From an uncultured Saprospiraceae bacterium (GTDB lineage: Bacteria; Bacteroidota; Bacteroidia; Chitinophagales; Saprospiraceae), in NCBI GenBank assembly GCA_937969485.1, contig CALBVQ010000193.1, positions 1 to 13,401 of the forward strand: a stretch of DNA of 13,401 bases. The letters run 5' to 3'. The notes under the pieces are model-generated. The model made no database searches and was not told the DNA's origin. It was given only the letters and a program-made list of their open reading frames with translations. This document shows positions 5,950 to 13,401 of the stretch, one piece after another. The translations under genes and the position numbers were made by a program. Positions within the stretch are counted from its first letter, which is position 1, and every line of letters begins with the position of its first letter.

Positions 5950-7745
5950 TTAATGTCGTCGCCTCTTAATACACGGTAACGCTTTCGAGCTTCAATTGCA
6001 AATGTTGAATTAGAGAAATCAAGAAATAATTTTTCGTATAAGGCTTGCGCTTTTTCAGGCTGTTGCAATTGATTCTCGTAAATTTCTGCCAAATTAAAAA
6101 TTGCATTATCAGCACGGATTTCATCTGTAAAGTCCTCAATTATTTTATTATAAGCTTCTATCGCCTCCTCGTATTTCTTCAATTTAGTAAAAGCCTGTGC
6201 TTTAGTATAAAGAATATCATCAGCTAGACCGTGTTCGGGATATAGTAGATTGATACTATCCAATGTTGTAAAGGATTCATCATACTTATTCTGAAATGAA
6301 AGCAACTCTGCTCTAGCGTACAATTCAAGCGGATATGCGGTAGAATCCAAACCAAGATTATCCGTTATGAAAACAGAAAGATCAATCGCGTCATTTGAAA
6401 TAAGCTTTGAAGTGGACGCTTTTAAAATATCAAATTGAGATTGCGCCCATTCAAAATCACCATTAAAATAAGACAACTTTGCATTTCGGAAACGAGCTTG
6501 CTCACCTAAAAATCCCTCCTTCAATTCTTTGTCTACTTGAGAATACAAAAGCGTAGCTTCCCATATCTCCGACTTCATAAGGTAATAATCGCCTAAATCT
6601 AATTTTGCATTATTCCTTACATATTTATTAGCTCCCCGAATTTCTATTAACTCTTGCAATATACTTATTGCCTTATCTAGATTATTGAGATAAATCGCTT
6701 CTAACTCTGCAAGATTAGCCATGATTAGCGCAGTGGATGTATTTCTACCTTTCTCATCAAGGTATGCAATATACTCTGACTCAAGCGCTCGCAAATCTTC
6801 GGTTGTGTAGTTATAATTACGGGTAATTTTCTTCCGTTTATTATTCATACTTTCCTCCTTTGCACGTATTGCAAGAGTGGACATGGGGCGATTTTCTACG
6901 ATATAATTAAATCCATCAATTGCCGTATCGTAATCTCTCGCATTAGCTGCGATAACTGCCAAGTCATAAATCCGCTTTCCATCCTCTTCTAAGCGCAAGT
7001 CAAGAGCTTTTGCCTGTCGCATAGCTTTCTTGTAATCGTTTTTCTGTGTGTGAACCCACAACAAAAGTTCGGGTAGCTCAACGATGTCTGGATTTTCTTG
7101 AATTCTACTATATAATTGAGTCTTTACTAAATCGTATCCTTCATCAGTCAATTCCCTTGTCAAAATACTTTTAACACTATTCATTTGCCGAGGATTGTAC
7201 TCGATTGCGTCCAGATATTTTTCTATCATCCCGGGAACATCACCTTTTCTCCGATAAATATCTGCCAGATTATATGAATACATATTCTCTTTGCCCATCA
7301 ATTCCTCAGCACGCTCATACACTTTAGCAGCTAGTTCATACTTCGAACTTCTCTTGAATGCTCCAGCAAGATTGGTAATATTATTCGGTTTATTATCTAG
7401 ACTGGAAATAGCTTTGTCATACTGTTCTTCAGCCTTCTCCATGTCTGATTGCAATTCATACAAATCACCATAAATAACATATAAATCAGGCCTCGGATTT
7501 CTCTTAAGCTCTTTTTTGATCATAGTTTCTGCCTTTCCGTAATCTTCAGTTGCGGTAAGACACTTGATGTAGTAAGAAAAATAAGTAGCGTTTTTAGACT
7601 TCTTGTAAAGTTCTTCATAGATTTCACCTGCTTTTTCATACTCTCCTGTTGAGAAATATTGACGCGCTAGTTGGGAACTTTGGGCAGCGACAGCGTTAGC
7701 CCACACCAATAAAACGACTACTAAAAAAGACTTTAAAACACTCAT
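5946..7745 (-). CDS. Exported tetratricopeptide-repeat protein
   Basis: The 599-residue protein starts with a signal peptide (MSVLKSFLVVVLLVWANAVAA, positions 1-21, cleavage likely after AVAA). There is no lipobox cysteine, so it is probably periplasmic. The mature part is largely helical repeats: TPR units are clear from about 26 to 190 (YFSTGEYEKAGEIYEELY, then ATEDYGKAETMIKKEL and DLYELQSDMEKAEEQYDKA) and again from about 480 to 595 (KYDESFTTLDSI, KKYEEAIEAYNKII, EKAQALYEKLF). The C-terminal repeats resemble those of BamD/YbgF-type envelope proteins. No catalytic domain is visible; it is probably a scaffold for protein contacts. The permease gene starts within its stop codon, so both are made from one message, suggesting a shared role in the envelope. 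Specific function unknown. Confidence 0.88.
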   Translation of the reverse strand: MSVLKSFLVVVLLVWANAVAAQSSQLARQYFSTGEYEKAGEIYEELYKKSKNATYFSYYIKCLTATEDYGKAETMIKKELKRNPRPDLYVIYGDLYELQSDMEKAEEQYDKAISSLDNKPNNITNLAGAFKRSSKYELAAKVYERAEELMGKENMYSYNLADIYRRKGDVPGMIEKYLDAIEYNPRQMNSVKSILTRELTDEGYDLVKTQLYSRIQENPDIVELPELLLWVHTQKNDYKKAMRQAKALDLRLEEDGKRIYDLAVIAANARDYDTAIDGFNYIVENRPMSTLAIRAKEESMNNKRKKITRNYNYTTEDLRALESEYIAYLDEKGRNTSTALIMANLAELEAIYLNNLDKAISILQELIEIRGANKYVRNNAKLDLGDYYLMKSEIWEATLLYSQVDKELKEGFLGEQARFRNAKLSYFNGDFEWAQSQFDILKASTSKLISNDAIDLSVFITDNLGLDSTAYPLELYARAELLSFQNKYDESFTTLDSINLLYPEHGLADDILYTKAQAFTKLKKYEEAIEAYNKIIEDFTDEIRADNAIFNLAEIYENQLQQPEKAQALYEKLFLDFSNSTFAIEARKRYRVLRGDDIN

Positions 7746-7835
7746 CTACATCTATTTGAAACAACAATATTCAGGGGTATAACGTAAAATTGGTCTATTT
7801 CGGTTCAAAAATCAGCATTTTGGACCCTTAAATCT

Positions 7836-7850
7836 TTGTTATTATAACAA
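7836..7850. promoter_or_regulatory. Perfect 7-bp palindrome between the divergent TPR and gltX genes
   Basis: TTGTTAT-T-ATAACAA is a perfect inverted repeat with a one-base centre, lying 15 bp upstream of the gltX -33 element and between two divergent transcription units. It has the form of a dimeric regulator's operator, but in AT-rich DNA it could arise by chance. No regulator is suggested by the neighbourhood. Confidence 0.3.
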
Positions 7851-7865
7851 TAGCGTCTAGATGTA

Positions 7866-7896
7866 TTGGGTAATAACAGGCATTGCTTTACTTTTG
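7866..7896 (+). promoter_or_regulatory. Bacteroidota-type promoter of gltX
   Basis: A TTG at 7866-7868 (-33) is followed after 20 bp by TACTTTTG at 7889-7896, an exact TAnnTTTG -7 element. Transcription should begin around 7902, leaving a leader of about ten bases before the ATG at 7913. This decides the gltX start, since the in-frame TTG/ATG-like start at 7883 lies inside the promoter. Confidence 0.75.
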
Positions 7897-7912
7897 CGCA
7901 AAAATACCAAGC

Positions 7913-9448
7913 ATGAGTGATGTTAGATTAAGATTTGCCCCTAGCCCTACTGGACCTTTACATATAGGCGGTGTACGAACTGCCTTGTACAATTACTTGT
8001 TCGCCAAGAAACTAGGAGGAACGTTTATTCTTAGAATAGAGGATACTGACCAAGGTCGGTATGTTGCAGGTGCCGAGAAATACATTATTGATGCTCTCAA
8101 TTGGCTCGGCTTGGAATTCGATGAAAGCCCTGCCAAAGGTGGTGATTACGGTCCTTACCGGCAGAGCGAGCGAAAGCATTTATACAAACAATACACTGAC
8201 CAGTTGATTGAAGCAGGAAAAGCCTACTATGCATTTGATTCCGCAGATGATCTAGCAGAAATGAGAAAGCGATATGAAGCGCAAGGTGTTCATTCACCGA
8301 AGTACGATAGCACAACTCGTACATCGATGAAAAACTCTTTGACACTAAGCGAAGCTGAGGTAAAAGACTACCTATCCAAAGGCGAGAATATTGTAGTGCG
8401 CTTGCTACTTAACCCCGGTGAAGAGGTGGTTTTTACTGACGTTGTACGAGGTGAAGTAACTTTTAATACGACCCAACTTGATGACAAAGTTTTACTCAAG
8501 GGTGACGGTATGCCTACCTACCACATGGCCAACATTGTAGATGATCACTTGATGAAAATTTCACATGTTGTCCGTGGTGAAGAATGGCTATCAAGCACCG
8601 CTCATCACGTATTATTGTATCGAGCACTGGGCTGGGAAGATACCATGCCTAAGTTTGCGCATTTACCCTTGATTCTTAATCCTACAGGAAAAGGAAAGTT
8701 GAGTAAAAGAGCGGGAGCGAAATTTGGATTTCCTGTATTTCCGCTGTCGTGGAAAGGCGAAACTGAGGAAGAGAGCTTTGAAGGATTTAAGGAATTTGGG
8801 TTTAACCCAAAAGCCACGCTGAATTTCCTTGCTTTTTTAGGATGGAATCCGGGAACGGAACAAGAGATTTTTAGTCTAGAAGAGTTAGTTGACTCATTCT
8901 CACTTGATAATATTGTGAAAGCTGGGGCGCGTTTCGATATAGATAAGGCGAAATGGTTTAATCAGCAGTATATTATGTCCAGTGATACTAGTGATCTTGT
9001 GACTTTCGTCAAAAGAATGCTTGAAGAAAAAGAAATGTCATATAGCGATGATTTCATTGCTGGTTTCGTGGGATTGATGAAAGAACGTGTAACGCTCCTT
9101 CCTGAATTCTTAAGTAACGGGGCATATTTCTTTAGCGATGAGTTAGAGTATGATGAAAAAACAATCCGCAAAAAGTGGAAAGCTCCAAATGATGAACACG
9201 TAAAAAAACTCTTTGGCAACATAGAGGCAATTTCAGATTGGAAAACTGAAGTTTTACAGGATGAAATCAAAGGTTACATCACAGGAAATGAACTGGGCTT
9301 TGGGAATATTCTGCCATTTGTGCGGATAGCTGTAGCGGGAACAATGAAAGGGCCTGATGTTTTTGAAATGATGGCTTTGCTAGGGAAAGATGAAGTAGTA
9401 AATAGGTTAAAGAAAGGCTTGATAAAGTTTGAGGAGTCTGAGTCGTAG
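7913..9448 (+). CDS. gltX: Glutamyl-tRNA synthetase
   Basis: Class I aminoacyl-tRNA synthetase that charges tRNA-Glu with glutamate in the cytoplasm. The 511-residue form beginning MSDVRLRFAPSPTG is used; a longer frame from 7883 is rejected because it starts inside the promoter. The Rossmann-fold signatures are present: HIGG (17-20, the HIGH motif), RIEDTD (41-46) and KLSKR (262-266, the KMSKS motif). PTYHMANIVDDHLMKISHV (201-219) is the usual substrate-binding stretch. After KLSKR the GFPVFPLSW and LGWNPGTEQEIFSLEEL segments are typical of Bacteroidota GluRS. The region around 104-112 (AYYAFDSAD) has no cysteines, so the zinc site of the E. coli type is absent. Length is normal and the gene looks intact. 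Its own promoter lies directly upstream. Confidence 0.97.
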   Translation: MSDVRLRFAPSPTGPLHIGGVRTALYNYLFAKKLGGTFILRIEDTDQGRYVAGAEKYIIDALNWLGLEFDESPAKGGDYGPYRQSERKHLYKQYTDQLIEAGKAYYAFDSADDLAEMRKRYEAQGVHSPKYDSTTRTSMKNSLTLSEAEVKDYLSKGENIVVRLLLNPGEEVVFTDVVRGEVTFNTTQLDDKVLLKGDGMPTYHMANIVDDHLMKISHVVRGEEWLSSTAHHVLLYRALGWEDTMPKFAHLPLILNPTGKGKLSKRAGAKFGFPVFPLSWKGETEEESFEGFKEFGFNPKATLNFLAFLGWNPGTEQEIFSLEELVDSFSLDNIVKAGARFDIDKAKWFNQQYIMSSDTSDLVTFVKRMLEEKEMSYSDDFIAGFVGLMKERVTLLPEFLSNGAYFFSDELEYDEKTIRKKWKAPNDEHVKKLFGNIEAISDWKTEVLQDEIKGYITGNELGFGNILPFVRIAVAGTMKGPDVFEMMALLGKDEVVNRLKKGLIKFEESES

Positions 9449-9493
9449 TGACTTATCCTACGTGACCTAGCAGAATATAGATTATCTGTGGCC

Positions 9494-9511
9494 TTTTGAC
9501 GAAAGTCAAAA
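9494..9511. other. Stable-looking small hairpin with GAAA tetraloop after gltX
   Basis: TTTTGAC-GAAA-GTCAAAA is a perfect 7-bp stem capped by a GNRA-type tetraloop, 45 bp past the gltX stop. No T run follows it, so it is a doubtful intrinsic terminator; it may act as a 3' end stabiliser or processing site. A second small stem, CGTAG/CTACG (9444-9462), straddles the gltX stop codon. Confidence 0.35.
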
Positions 9512-9545
9512 ATTCACGATCTTAAAGGGCCTAAGAAACAAACTT

Positions 9546-10064
9546 ATGAAAGGTAGCTCAAAACAAAAAGTAGATTTTTCGACGCTGACATTCGACCAAG
9601 TTATCAAACAGCTAAAGATCATTCATCTAGCATTGTTGGGCGGTACCGTCATAAATATTATGCTACTTGGGTACTTGATCGGTTTAGATCAGCTAAATTT
9701 TCGAATTACACATCCTGCTATACTTTCCGTGGCAATGGTTGTAGTGATTAGTCTATGTTACATAGGGCATATTCTATTCAAGAAAAGTACTAATTCCCTG
9801 CATAGTACAGCCTCATTGCAAGAAAAATTGATAAGCTATCAACAAGCAAAGATTCTAAATTTTGCCCTAGTCGAAGGTCCTATGCTCATCTGTGCAATCA
9901 TTGGTTTCATAAATAAAGACTTCACTCTTTTGGCTTTAGCCTTATTCACATCCCTTTATTTTTACAGTTTAAAGCCATCCAAGGAAGAGATGCTGACTAC
10001 ATTACCATTATCAGGAAATGACAAGGTTTTTTTTCGGTGGAGGAATGACGTTGAAAGAGCATGA
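9546..10064 (+). CDS. Small four-helix membrane protein, function unknown
   Basis: I do not recognise a named family. The 172-residue protein has a polar N-terminus and four hydrophobic helices at about 25-46, 57-78, 103-122 and 125-141. A polar loop (about 80-102) carries a conserved-looking LQEKLISYQQAKI stretch, and GPM at 111-113 opens the third helix. It ends in a short polar cytoplasmic-type tail. It follows gltX by 97 bp on the same strand and may be read from the gltX promoter, or separately. Oddity: a T8 run at 10027-10034 lies near the 3' end, so a one-base slip would replace the last ten or so residues (to a KVFFGGGMTLKEHEEKYQ-like or KVFFSVEE-like end); the true C-terminus is therefore uncertain. 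Confidence 0.7.
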   Translation: MKGSSKQKVDFSTLTFDQVIKQLKIIHLALLGGTVINIMLLGYLIGLDQLNFRITHPAILSVAMVVVISLCYIGHILFKKSTNSLHSTASLQEKLISYQQAKILNFALVEGPMLICAIIGFINKDFTLLALALFTSLYFYSLKPSKEEMLTTLPLSGNDKVFFRWRNDVERA

Positions 10065-10242
10065 GGAGAAGTATCAATAGCAGAAGTTGTTATCCCGATT
10101 TTCTTCTTTAGATGTCAAATATTGGCCGAAACAACTGCAAAAACATATTGAAAATCAGTCAATTCTTTTACTATTTATACGCTGGTAGTCGGTAGATTTT
10201 TCTGCTTTGCCTAAGCTAATACCATTTTGGCTTTCCTAATCT

Positions 10243-10476
10243 GTGTCACATTTTATTAAACCGAATTATGCATTAGGTTTTCGTCATGAGAGCTTGAAAT
10301 GCAAAGAGAATGGGAGCTCAACAGTTTTTTTGAAGCGCAGGCGTGGTCACCATCACGGTGAGCATCAAAAGAGCTGGACGTTCCCATTATCGAAGCAGTT
10401 TAAGCTCGAAATAGATATCTTAATGCATATTTCGGGATTAACCATTCTGTTGCATCTGTACTCATTCAGGACATAA
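10243..10476 (+). pseudogene. Possible remnant of an ISAon1-type transposase N-terminal ORF
   Basis: A 77-codon frame opening with GTG encodes LGFRHES (11-17), TVFLKRRR (27-34), and GE..KSW (39-45). This order, a GF(x)2ES block, then V-F-L-x-RRR, then a tryptophan segment, recalls the small N-terminal transposase ORF of ISAon1-type elements (GF...DFPLRGK...V.L..RRRRW). The DFPLRGK block itself is not preserved, no second catalytic ORF follows, and no terminal repeats were found. It may equally be a chance frame; the resemblance is from memory of the family and is weak. Confidence 0.22.
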
Positions 10477-10595
10477 TACATAAAGGCATCGGATTTGTAT
10501 CTTGGATACAGAAGTTCAATTCTCGACTATTTAAATGGGCTAAGCACGAAAAAATTACATTGTATTAAAATAATATTTCCAGTAATTCCTGACGT

Positions 10596-10645
10596 ACTTT
10601 TATAAAACACAGTTACGTGGATTATCTAAGCAAAAAAAAACTGTG
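10596..10645 (-). terminator. Possible terminator after the sulfatase gene
   Basis: Read on the minus strand, CACAGTT (10645-10639) pairs with AACTGTG (10614-10608) around a 24-nt loop, and is followed by TTTTAT. It begins 17 bp after the sulfatase stop codon. The stem is short and the loop large, and a T9 run overlaps the first arm and loop, so the exact end point is uncertain. Confidence 0.35.
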
Positions 10646-10661
10646 CGTTAGCAAATTTATT

Positions 10662-11954
10662 TTAATTCCTTATTAGTTCAAGTTCATTCTTTAACTCGAG
10701 ATTAGCTGCAGTTTCTTCGGCAGTCAATGATCCAGAAATCAAATTATTCTGTTCATAAGGATCCATTTCTAAATCATACATTTCTTCATTCCCAGAAGAA
10801 TCAATTATCAATTTGTACTTCTTATTACTTATCGTCCAGCTATTATTGGGACCACTATCCATTTCTGTATACTGGAAAGCACGGATTGTAGAGGATTCTG
10901 TCAATAAGGACTTGAAGCTTTTGGAATCATAGATTTCTGATATTGATACTCCAGCAATTGCAGCTATTGTTGCAAATAAATCCGTACTTACTATCAAGTT
11001 ATCTTCATTCCCAATTCTTGAAACTCCTTTACCTGAAATAAACATCGGAACATTGATTCCGCCTTGATAAAGGGTTCCCTTTGCAGAATTTGATCCAAAT
11101 GGTGCTTGAGCTACATCGTTTGGTGTGCCGTTATCCCCTATGAAAATTACTATGGTATTATCTTTCTTTTCTTCTGGAATTTCATCTAGTAATTTACCAA
11201 TTTGGAAATCCATAGCTTCTATAGCAGCCATATAATATGGTATTGGTTCTAAGCCATCTTGATATTCTATAAGATTTCCCTGGCTGTGCATTGGATTAGG
11301 TGGAGCATGAAATGGAGTATGCGGTGCATTATAAGCTAACCATAAAAACCATGGCTTTGATTGTTGATTTACCCACTGAATAGATAAATCAGTCAAGACT
11401 TCTGTACTATAATCAGACTGCATAGAACTAGAGCCATCTTCTGAAAGCTGCCATTGATAATAATCATTTACTGTACCTCGTATAATCCCCGCATAGTAAT
11501 CAATTCCAAAAGTTTCTGGATTTATACTTGAATCATTACCAGACAAATGCCACTTTCCGACAATAGCTGTGGCATACTTATCATCTGTCTCTTCTTGGAT
11601 ATATTTTTGTAAGGTTTGTTCTGATTGATCAAGTACGTCACTCGCCCACTTTACATTAGTTCTATATCCATACTTCCCAGTGATAATTGATGCTCTTGTA
11701 GGTGTACAAGTGGGATTTACCCAAAAGTTACTAAATGTTAATCCATCGTTTCTAATGGCATCAATATTTGGAGTGTTCGGTTTGATATCCCCTTCGGCAT
11801 AACCATTGATAGCATCTTTGCCTAAATCGTCTGCTATTATTAATAAAATATTAGGTTGATCTGTATCAGGATCTTCCATTGTTCGATCATTAAAACAAGA
11901 AGAAATAATAATAGATACCAATAGTATGAAAACAACCTTACTCCTGATGTTCAT
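10662..11954 (-). CDS. Lipoprotein sulfatase, formylglycine (Cys) type
   Basis: The 430-residue protein has a lipoprotein signal peptide ending in ISSC (Cys20), so it should be anchored to a membrane. The alkaline-phosphatase-fold sulfatase domain starts at NILLIIADDLG (35-45; Asp42-Asp43 bind calcium). The active-site signature CTPTRASIITG follows at 83-93, where Cys83 must be converted to formylglycine and Arg87 stabilises it. Further catalytic or metal residues are seen in GKWHLS (133-138), NAPHTPFH (209-216), GDNG (273-276, Asp274/Asn275) and the Lys292 region. The set is complete, so an active sulfate-ester hydrolase is expected; the substrate is unknown. No maturation enzyme gene is in the window. 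It begins 34 bp after the stop of the peroxidase gene on the same strand, which points to an operon. There is no SusC/D pair nearby, unlike many polysaccharide-utilisation sulfatases. Confidence 0.92.
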   Translation of the reverse strand: MNIRSKVVFILLVSIIISSCFNDRTMEDPDTDQPNILLIIADDLGKDAINGYAEGDIKPNTPNIDAIRNDGLTFSNFWVNPTCTPTRASIITGKYGYRTNVKWASDVLDQSEQTLQKYIQEETDDKYATAIVGKWHLSGNDSSINPETFGIDYYAGIIRGTVNDYYQWQLSEDGSSSMQSDYSTEVLTDLSIQWVNQQSKPWFLWLAYNAPHTPFHAPPNPMHSQGNLIEYQDGLEPIPYYMAAIEAMDFQIGKLLDEIPEEKKDNTIVIFIGDNGTPNDVAQAPFGSNSAKGTLYQGGINVPMFISGKGVSRIGNEDNLIVSTDLFATIAAIAGVSISEIYDSKSFKSLLTESSTIRAFQYTEMDSGPNNSWTISNKKYKLIIDSSGNEEMYDLEMDPYEQNNLISGSLTAEETAANLELKNELELIRN

Positions 11955-11988
11955 GATCTATAAATTTAATTTGACTTTGCTATTTGTA

Positions 11989-13341
11989 CTATTTAATAGT
12001 AAGAACAGCATTATTTGAAATTATGAGTTCATCGCACACGGGTATCTCTGTAAGTAAGGTATCAATAACGCAATCTGCTTGTATTGTTACACTACCTGCA
12101 AGGCCAATAGGAGGTTTAATTCCCACATCCCAATTTTCATCTAAAAAATAATCATCGTCAACACTCCCCATAAATACAAAATCTGAAATAAATGGGTCAC
12201 TATATTTAATATCTGTACTCAATGAAGAATCTGTCAATGTTTTTAAAAAAGCAACCAATGCCGCTTTCTCCTCAGTTGTAAAATTCAATTGAACTGGATC
12301 CCCATTATTGTCCGTCAATGCTGGAGATAAAGTAGGATGAGCCTGAATTCCACTATTATAATGTTCTACAACCTCTTCCAATGTTTGAAATCGACCGTCA
12401 TGCATGTAAGGTGCTGTTAATTCAATATTTCGCAAAGTGGATGTCTTGAATCGTGAGTCGAAAATTGGATTATTTGGAAAGGTAGTTCCTGCACCAGGAT
12501 CAGTCGTCACTAGATCAAGCCCATTATTTTGGGGCCCAGGGTTGGCGCTTATAAAGGCTTCGGTTGTGTGACAACCAAAACACGCTCCCCCTCCATTTGG
12601 GATTGTTTGTAAAAACAATTGTTTACCTAAATTTTCTTCAGCGGTAAAATTAGGAAAGTTTGGGCCTGGAGCCGATACTTGAGCTCTGCCAAGATCATAT
12701 CTACTAGTATAACTTACAATACTCCTAACAAACTGTGCCAAAGCTTTTGAAATACGATCGGTTGTGATGTCGCCATCTCCAAACGCATTAATAAATAGAA
12801 TTTCGTAGTATTCTTGTGCCGTAACAATACTATCCAATTCTAGTAAAGTAAGCCCCATTTCAATAGAATCTTGAAATGGCTCCAATACTTGATCTTCAAG
12901 AGTTACAGATCTTTCATCCCAAAAAAAACGACCTCTTTGATACCATCGAGAATTTATCAGTGTCATAGAATGTCTTCCCGTAGTACCACCATTAAATCCT
13001 ATGCTCAACGTATTCGGGTCACTAAATCCATTCTCTGCTTGATGACAAGATGCACAAGAAATAGTTCCATTTGCACTCAACTTTTTATCGTAGAACAACA
13101 CCCGTCCTAAAGTAGCTCCATGATCTGTAAGCTCATTATCTACCGGAGTATTATCCGTTCCATTAATTGAGGTCGGTAATGGTGAGTTTGGTGCATCTGT
13201 TGTAAAATGGGCTGGTAAATTTAAAGTACTATAATCATACGGAGTGCTTGGCAATACAGGATTTACATCGTTCGAAGTAGAATGTATTCCACTAAAAAGA
13301 ATTGAAACAAGACTTACCAAAACAAAAATAGATACTTTCAT
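11989..13341 (-). CDS. Exported di-heme cytochrome c peroxidase (CCP/MauG family) with C-terminal beta module
   Basis: The 450-residue protein has a signal peptide (about 1-21) and two c-type heme sites: CASCH (96-100) and CFGCH (254-258). Between them are the GFSDP, FFWDER (139-144) and LEDQVLEPFQ...EMG blocks of bacterial di-heme peroxidases; PYMHDGRF (311-318) supplies Met313, the likely axial ligand of the second heme. Family members reduce hydrogen peroxide or oxidise other substrates in the periplasm or at the cell surface; which applies here is unknown. After about residue 375 a separate segment (DDDYFLDENWDVGIKPP..., then SVTIQADCVID and LIISNNAVLTIK) resembles the start of the beta-rich modules found in secreted Bacteroidota proteins, but the protein stops at once, with no T9SS sorting domain. 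The sulfatase gene follows after 34 bp. No good promoter is visible in the 60 bp upstream. Confidence 0.92.
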   Translation of the reverse strand: MKVSIFVLVSLVSILFSGIHSTSNDVNPVLPSTPYDYSTLNLPAHFTTDAPNSPLPTSINGTDNTPVDNELTDHGATLGRVLFYDKKLSANGTISCASCHQAENGFSDPNTLSIGFNGGTTGRHSMTLINSRWYQRGRFFWDERSVTLEDQVLEPFQDSIEMGLTLLELDSIVTAQEYYEILFINAFGDGDITTDRISKALAQFVRSIVSYTSRYDLGRAQVSAPGPNFPNFTAEENLGKQLFLQTIPNGGGACFGCHTTEAFISANPGPQNNGLDLVTTDPGAGTTFPNNPIFDSRFKTSTLRNIELTAPYMHDGRFQTLEEVVEHYNSGIQAHPTLSPALTDNNGDPVQLNFTTEEKAALVAFLKTLTDSSLSTDIKYSDPFISDFVFMGSVDDDYFLDENWDVGIKPPIGLAGSVTIQADCVIDTLLTEIPVCDELIISNNAVLTIK

Positions 13342-13401
13342 GTAGATGATTTAGGAATCTTTTATTATTAATTTTAAAATTACTGAGGGGTTCCTTTAAA
13401 A

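Larger units (their letters stand above)
10065..10661. other. About 600 bp without a convincing gene
   Basis: The stretch between the four-helix protein and the sulfatase gene contains only short frames on both strands, broken by stops. It includes a 77-codon frame starting at a GTG (10243, described separately), an A9 run (10632-10640), a possible terminator at its right end, and TAATGCATATTTCGGG at 10421-10436, which nearly matches a sequence beside the left-end hairpin element. The look is of decayed, formerly mobile DNA rather than active coding sequence. Confidence 0.5.

Noticed and set aside
7883..7912. Extended N-terminus of GluRS (ten extra codons)
   Set aside because: Starts inside the TTG/TACTTTTG promoter, and the family begins just before RLRFAPSPTG.
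9444..9462. CGTAG/CTACG stem over the gltX stop as an intrinsic terminator
   Set aside because: Only 5 bp with a 9-nt loop and no T run after it.
10045..10188. MTLKEHEEKYQ frame followed by a stop and a further 35 open codons, considered as a broken gene
   Set aside because: No family resemblance, interrupted by TAG, and the first part only becomes meaningful if the T8 run is miscounted.
1..13401. CRISPR arrays, tRNA or rRNA genes, toxin-antitoxin or phage-defence genes
   Set aside because: No regularly spaced direct repeats, no cloverleaf or rRNA-like sequence, and no reading frame with such domains was seen on either strand.

Overview
The window looks like a chromosomal segment of a low-GC, probably marine member of the Bacteroidota, most likely of the Cytophagales type. 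The reasons are the FecR/ECF sigma pair of Bacteroidota type, the Bacteroidota-style GluRS with its GFPVFPL and LGWNPGTEQEIFSLEEL segments, a textbook Bacteroidota promoter in front of gltX (TTG, 20 bp, TACTTTTG), the absence of obvious Shine-Dalgarno sequences, and the lipoprotein sulfatase and di-heme peroxidase. The genus cannot be told from the sequence alone.

Layout from left to right. Positions 1-167 form one long imperfect hairpin with perfect 17-bp ends, probably a MITE-like element. Then comes a minus-strand cluster, read right to left: a small Tic20/DUF4870-like membrane protein, an ECF sigma factor and its FecR anti-sigma factor. Next is a tight plus-strand operon: a TrhA/hemolysin III membrane protein, a PabA/TrpG glutamine amidotransferase overlapping it by one base, and chorismate synthase (aroC) 10 bp later. 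AroC makes the chorismate that a PabA/TrpG-containing synthase uses. aroC meets a minus-strand pair tail to tail with interlocking stop codons. That pair is an exported TPR protein followed by a LolE/FtsX-like ABC permease that starts at a TTG overlapping the TPR stop.

Divergent from the TPR gene is gltX, followed by a small four-helix membrane protein of unknown function. About 600 bp without a convincing gene follow; this stretch may hold a decayed transposase fragment and ends in a possible terminator. The right end holds a minus-strand pair of exported enzymes: a di-heme cytochrome c peroxidase (upstream) and a lipoprotein sulfatase with an intact formylglycine-type active site.

Most of the window is ordinary housekeeping and regulatory content. 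The parts that stand out are the hairpin element and its possible degenerate relatives, the trhA-pabA-aroC grouping with a short, divergent AroC, the FecR without a receptor gene in view and with a terminal CxxC, and the peroxidase/sulfatase pair in which the peroxidase ends abruptly inside a beta-rich surface-type module. I see no CRISPR array, tRNA, rRNA or clear defence system.
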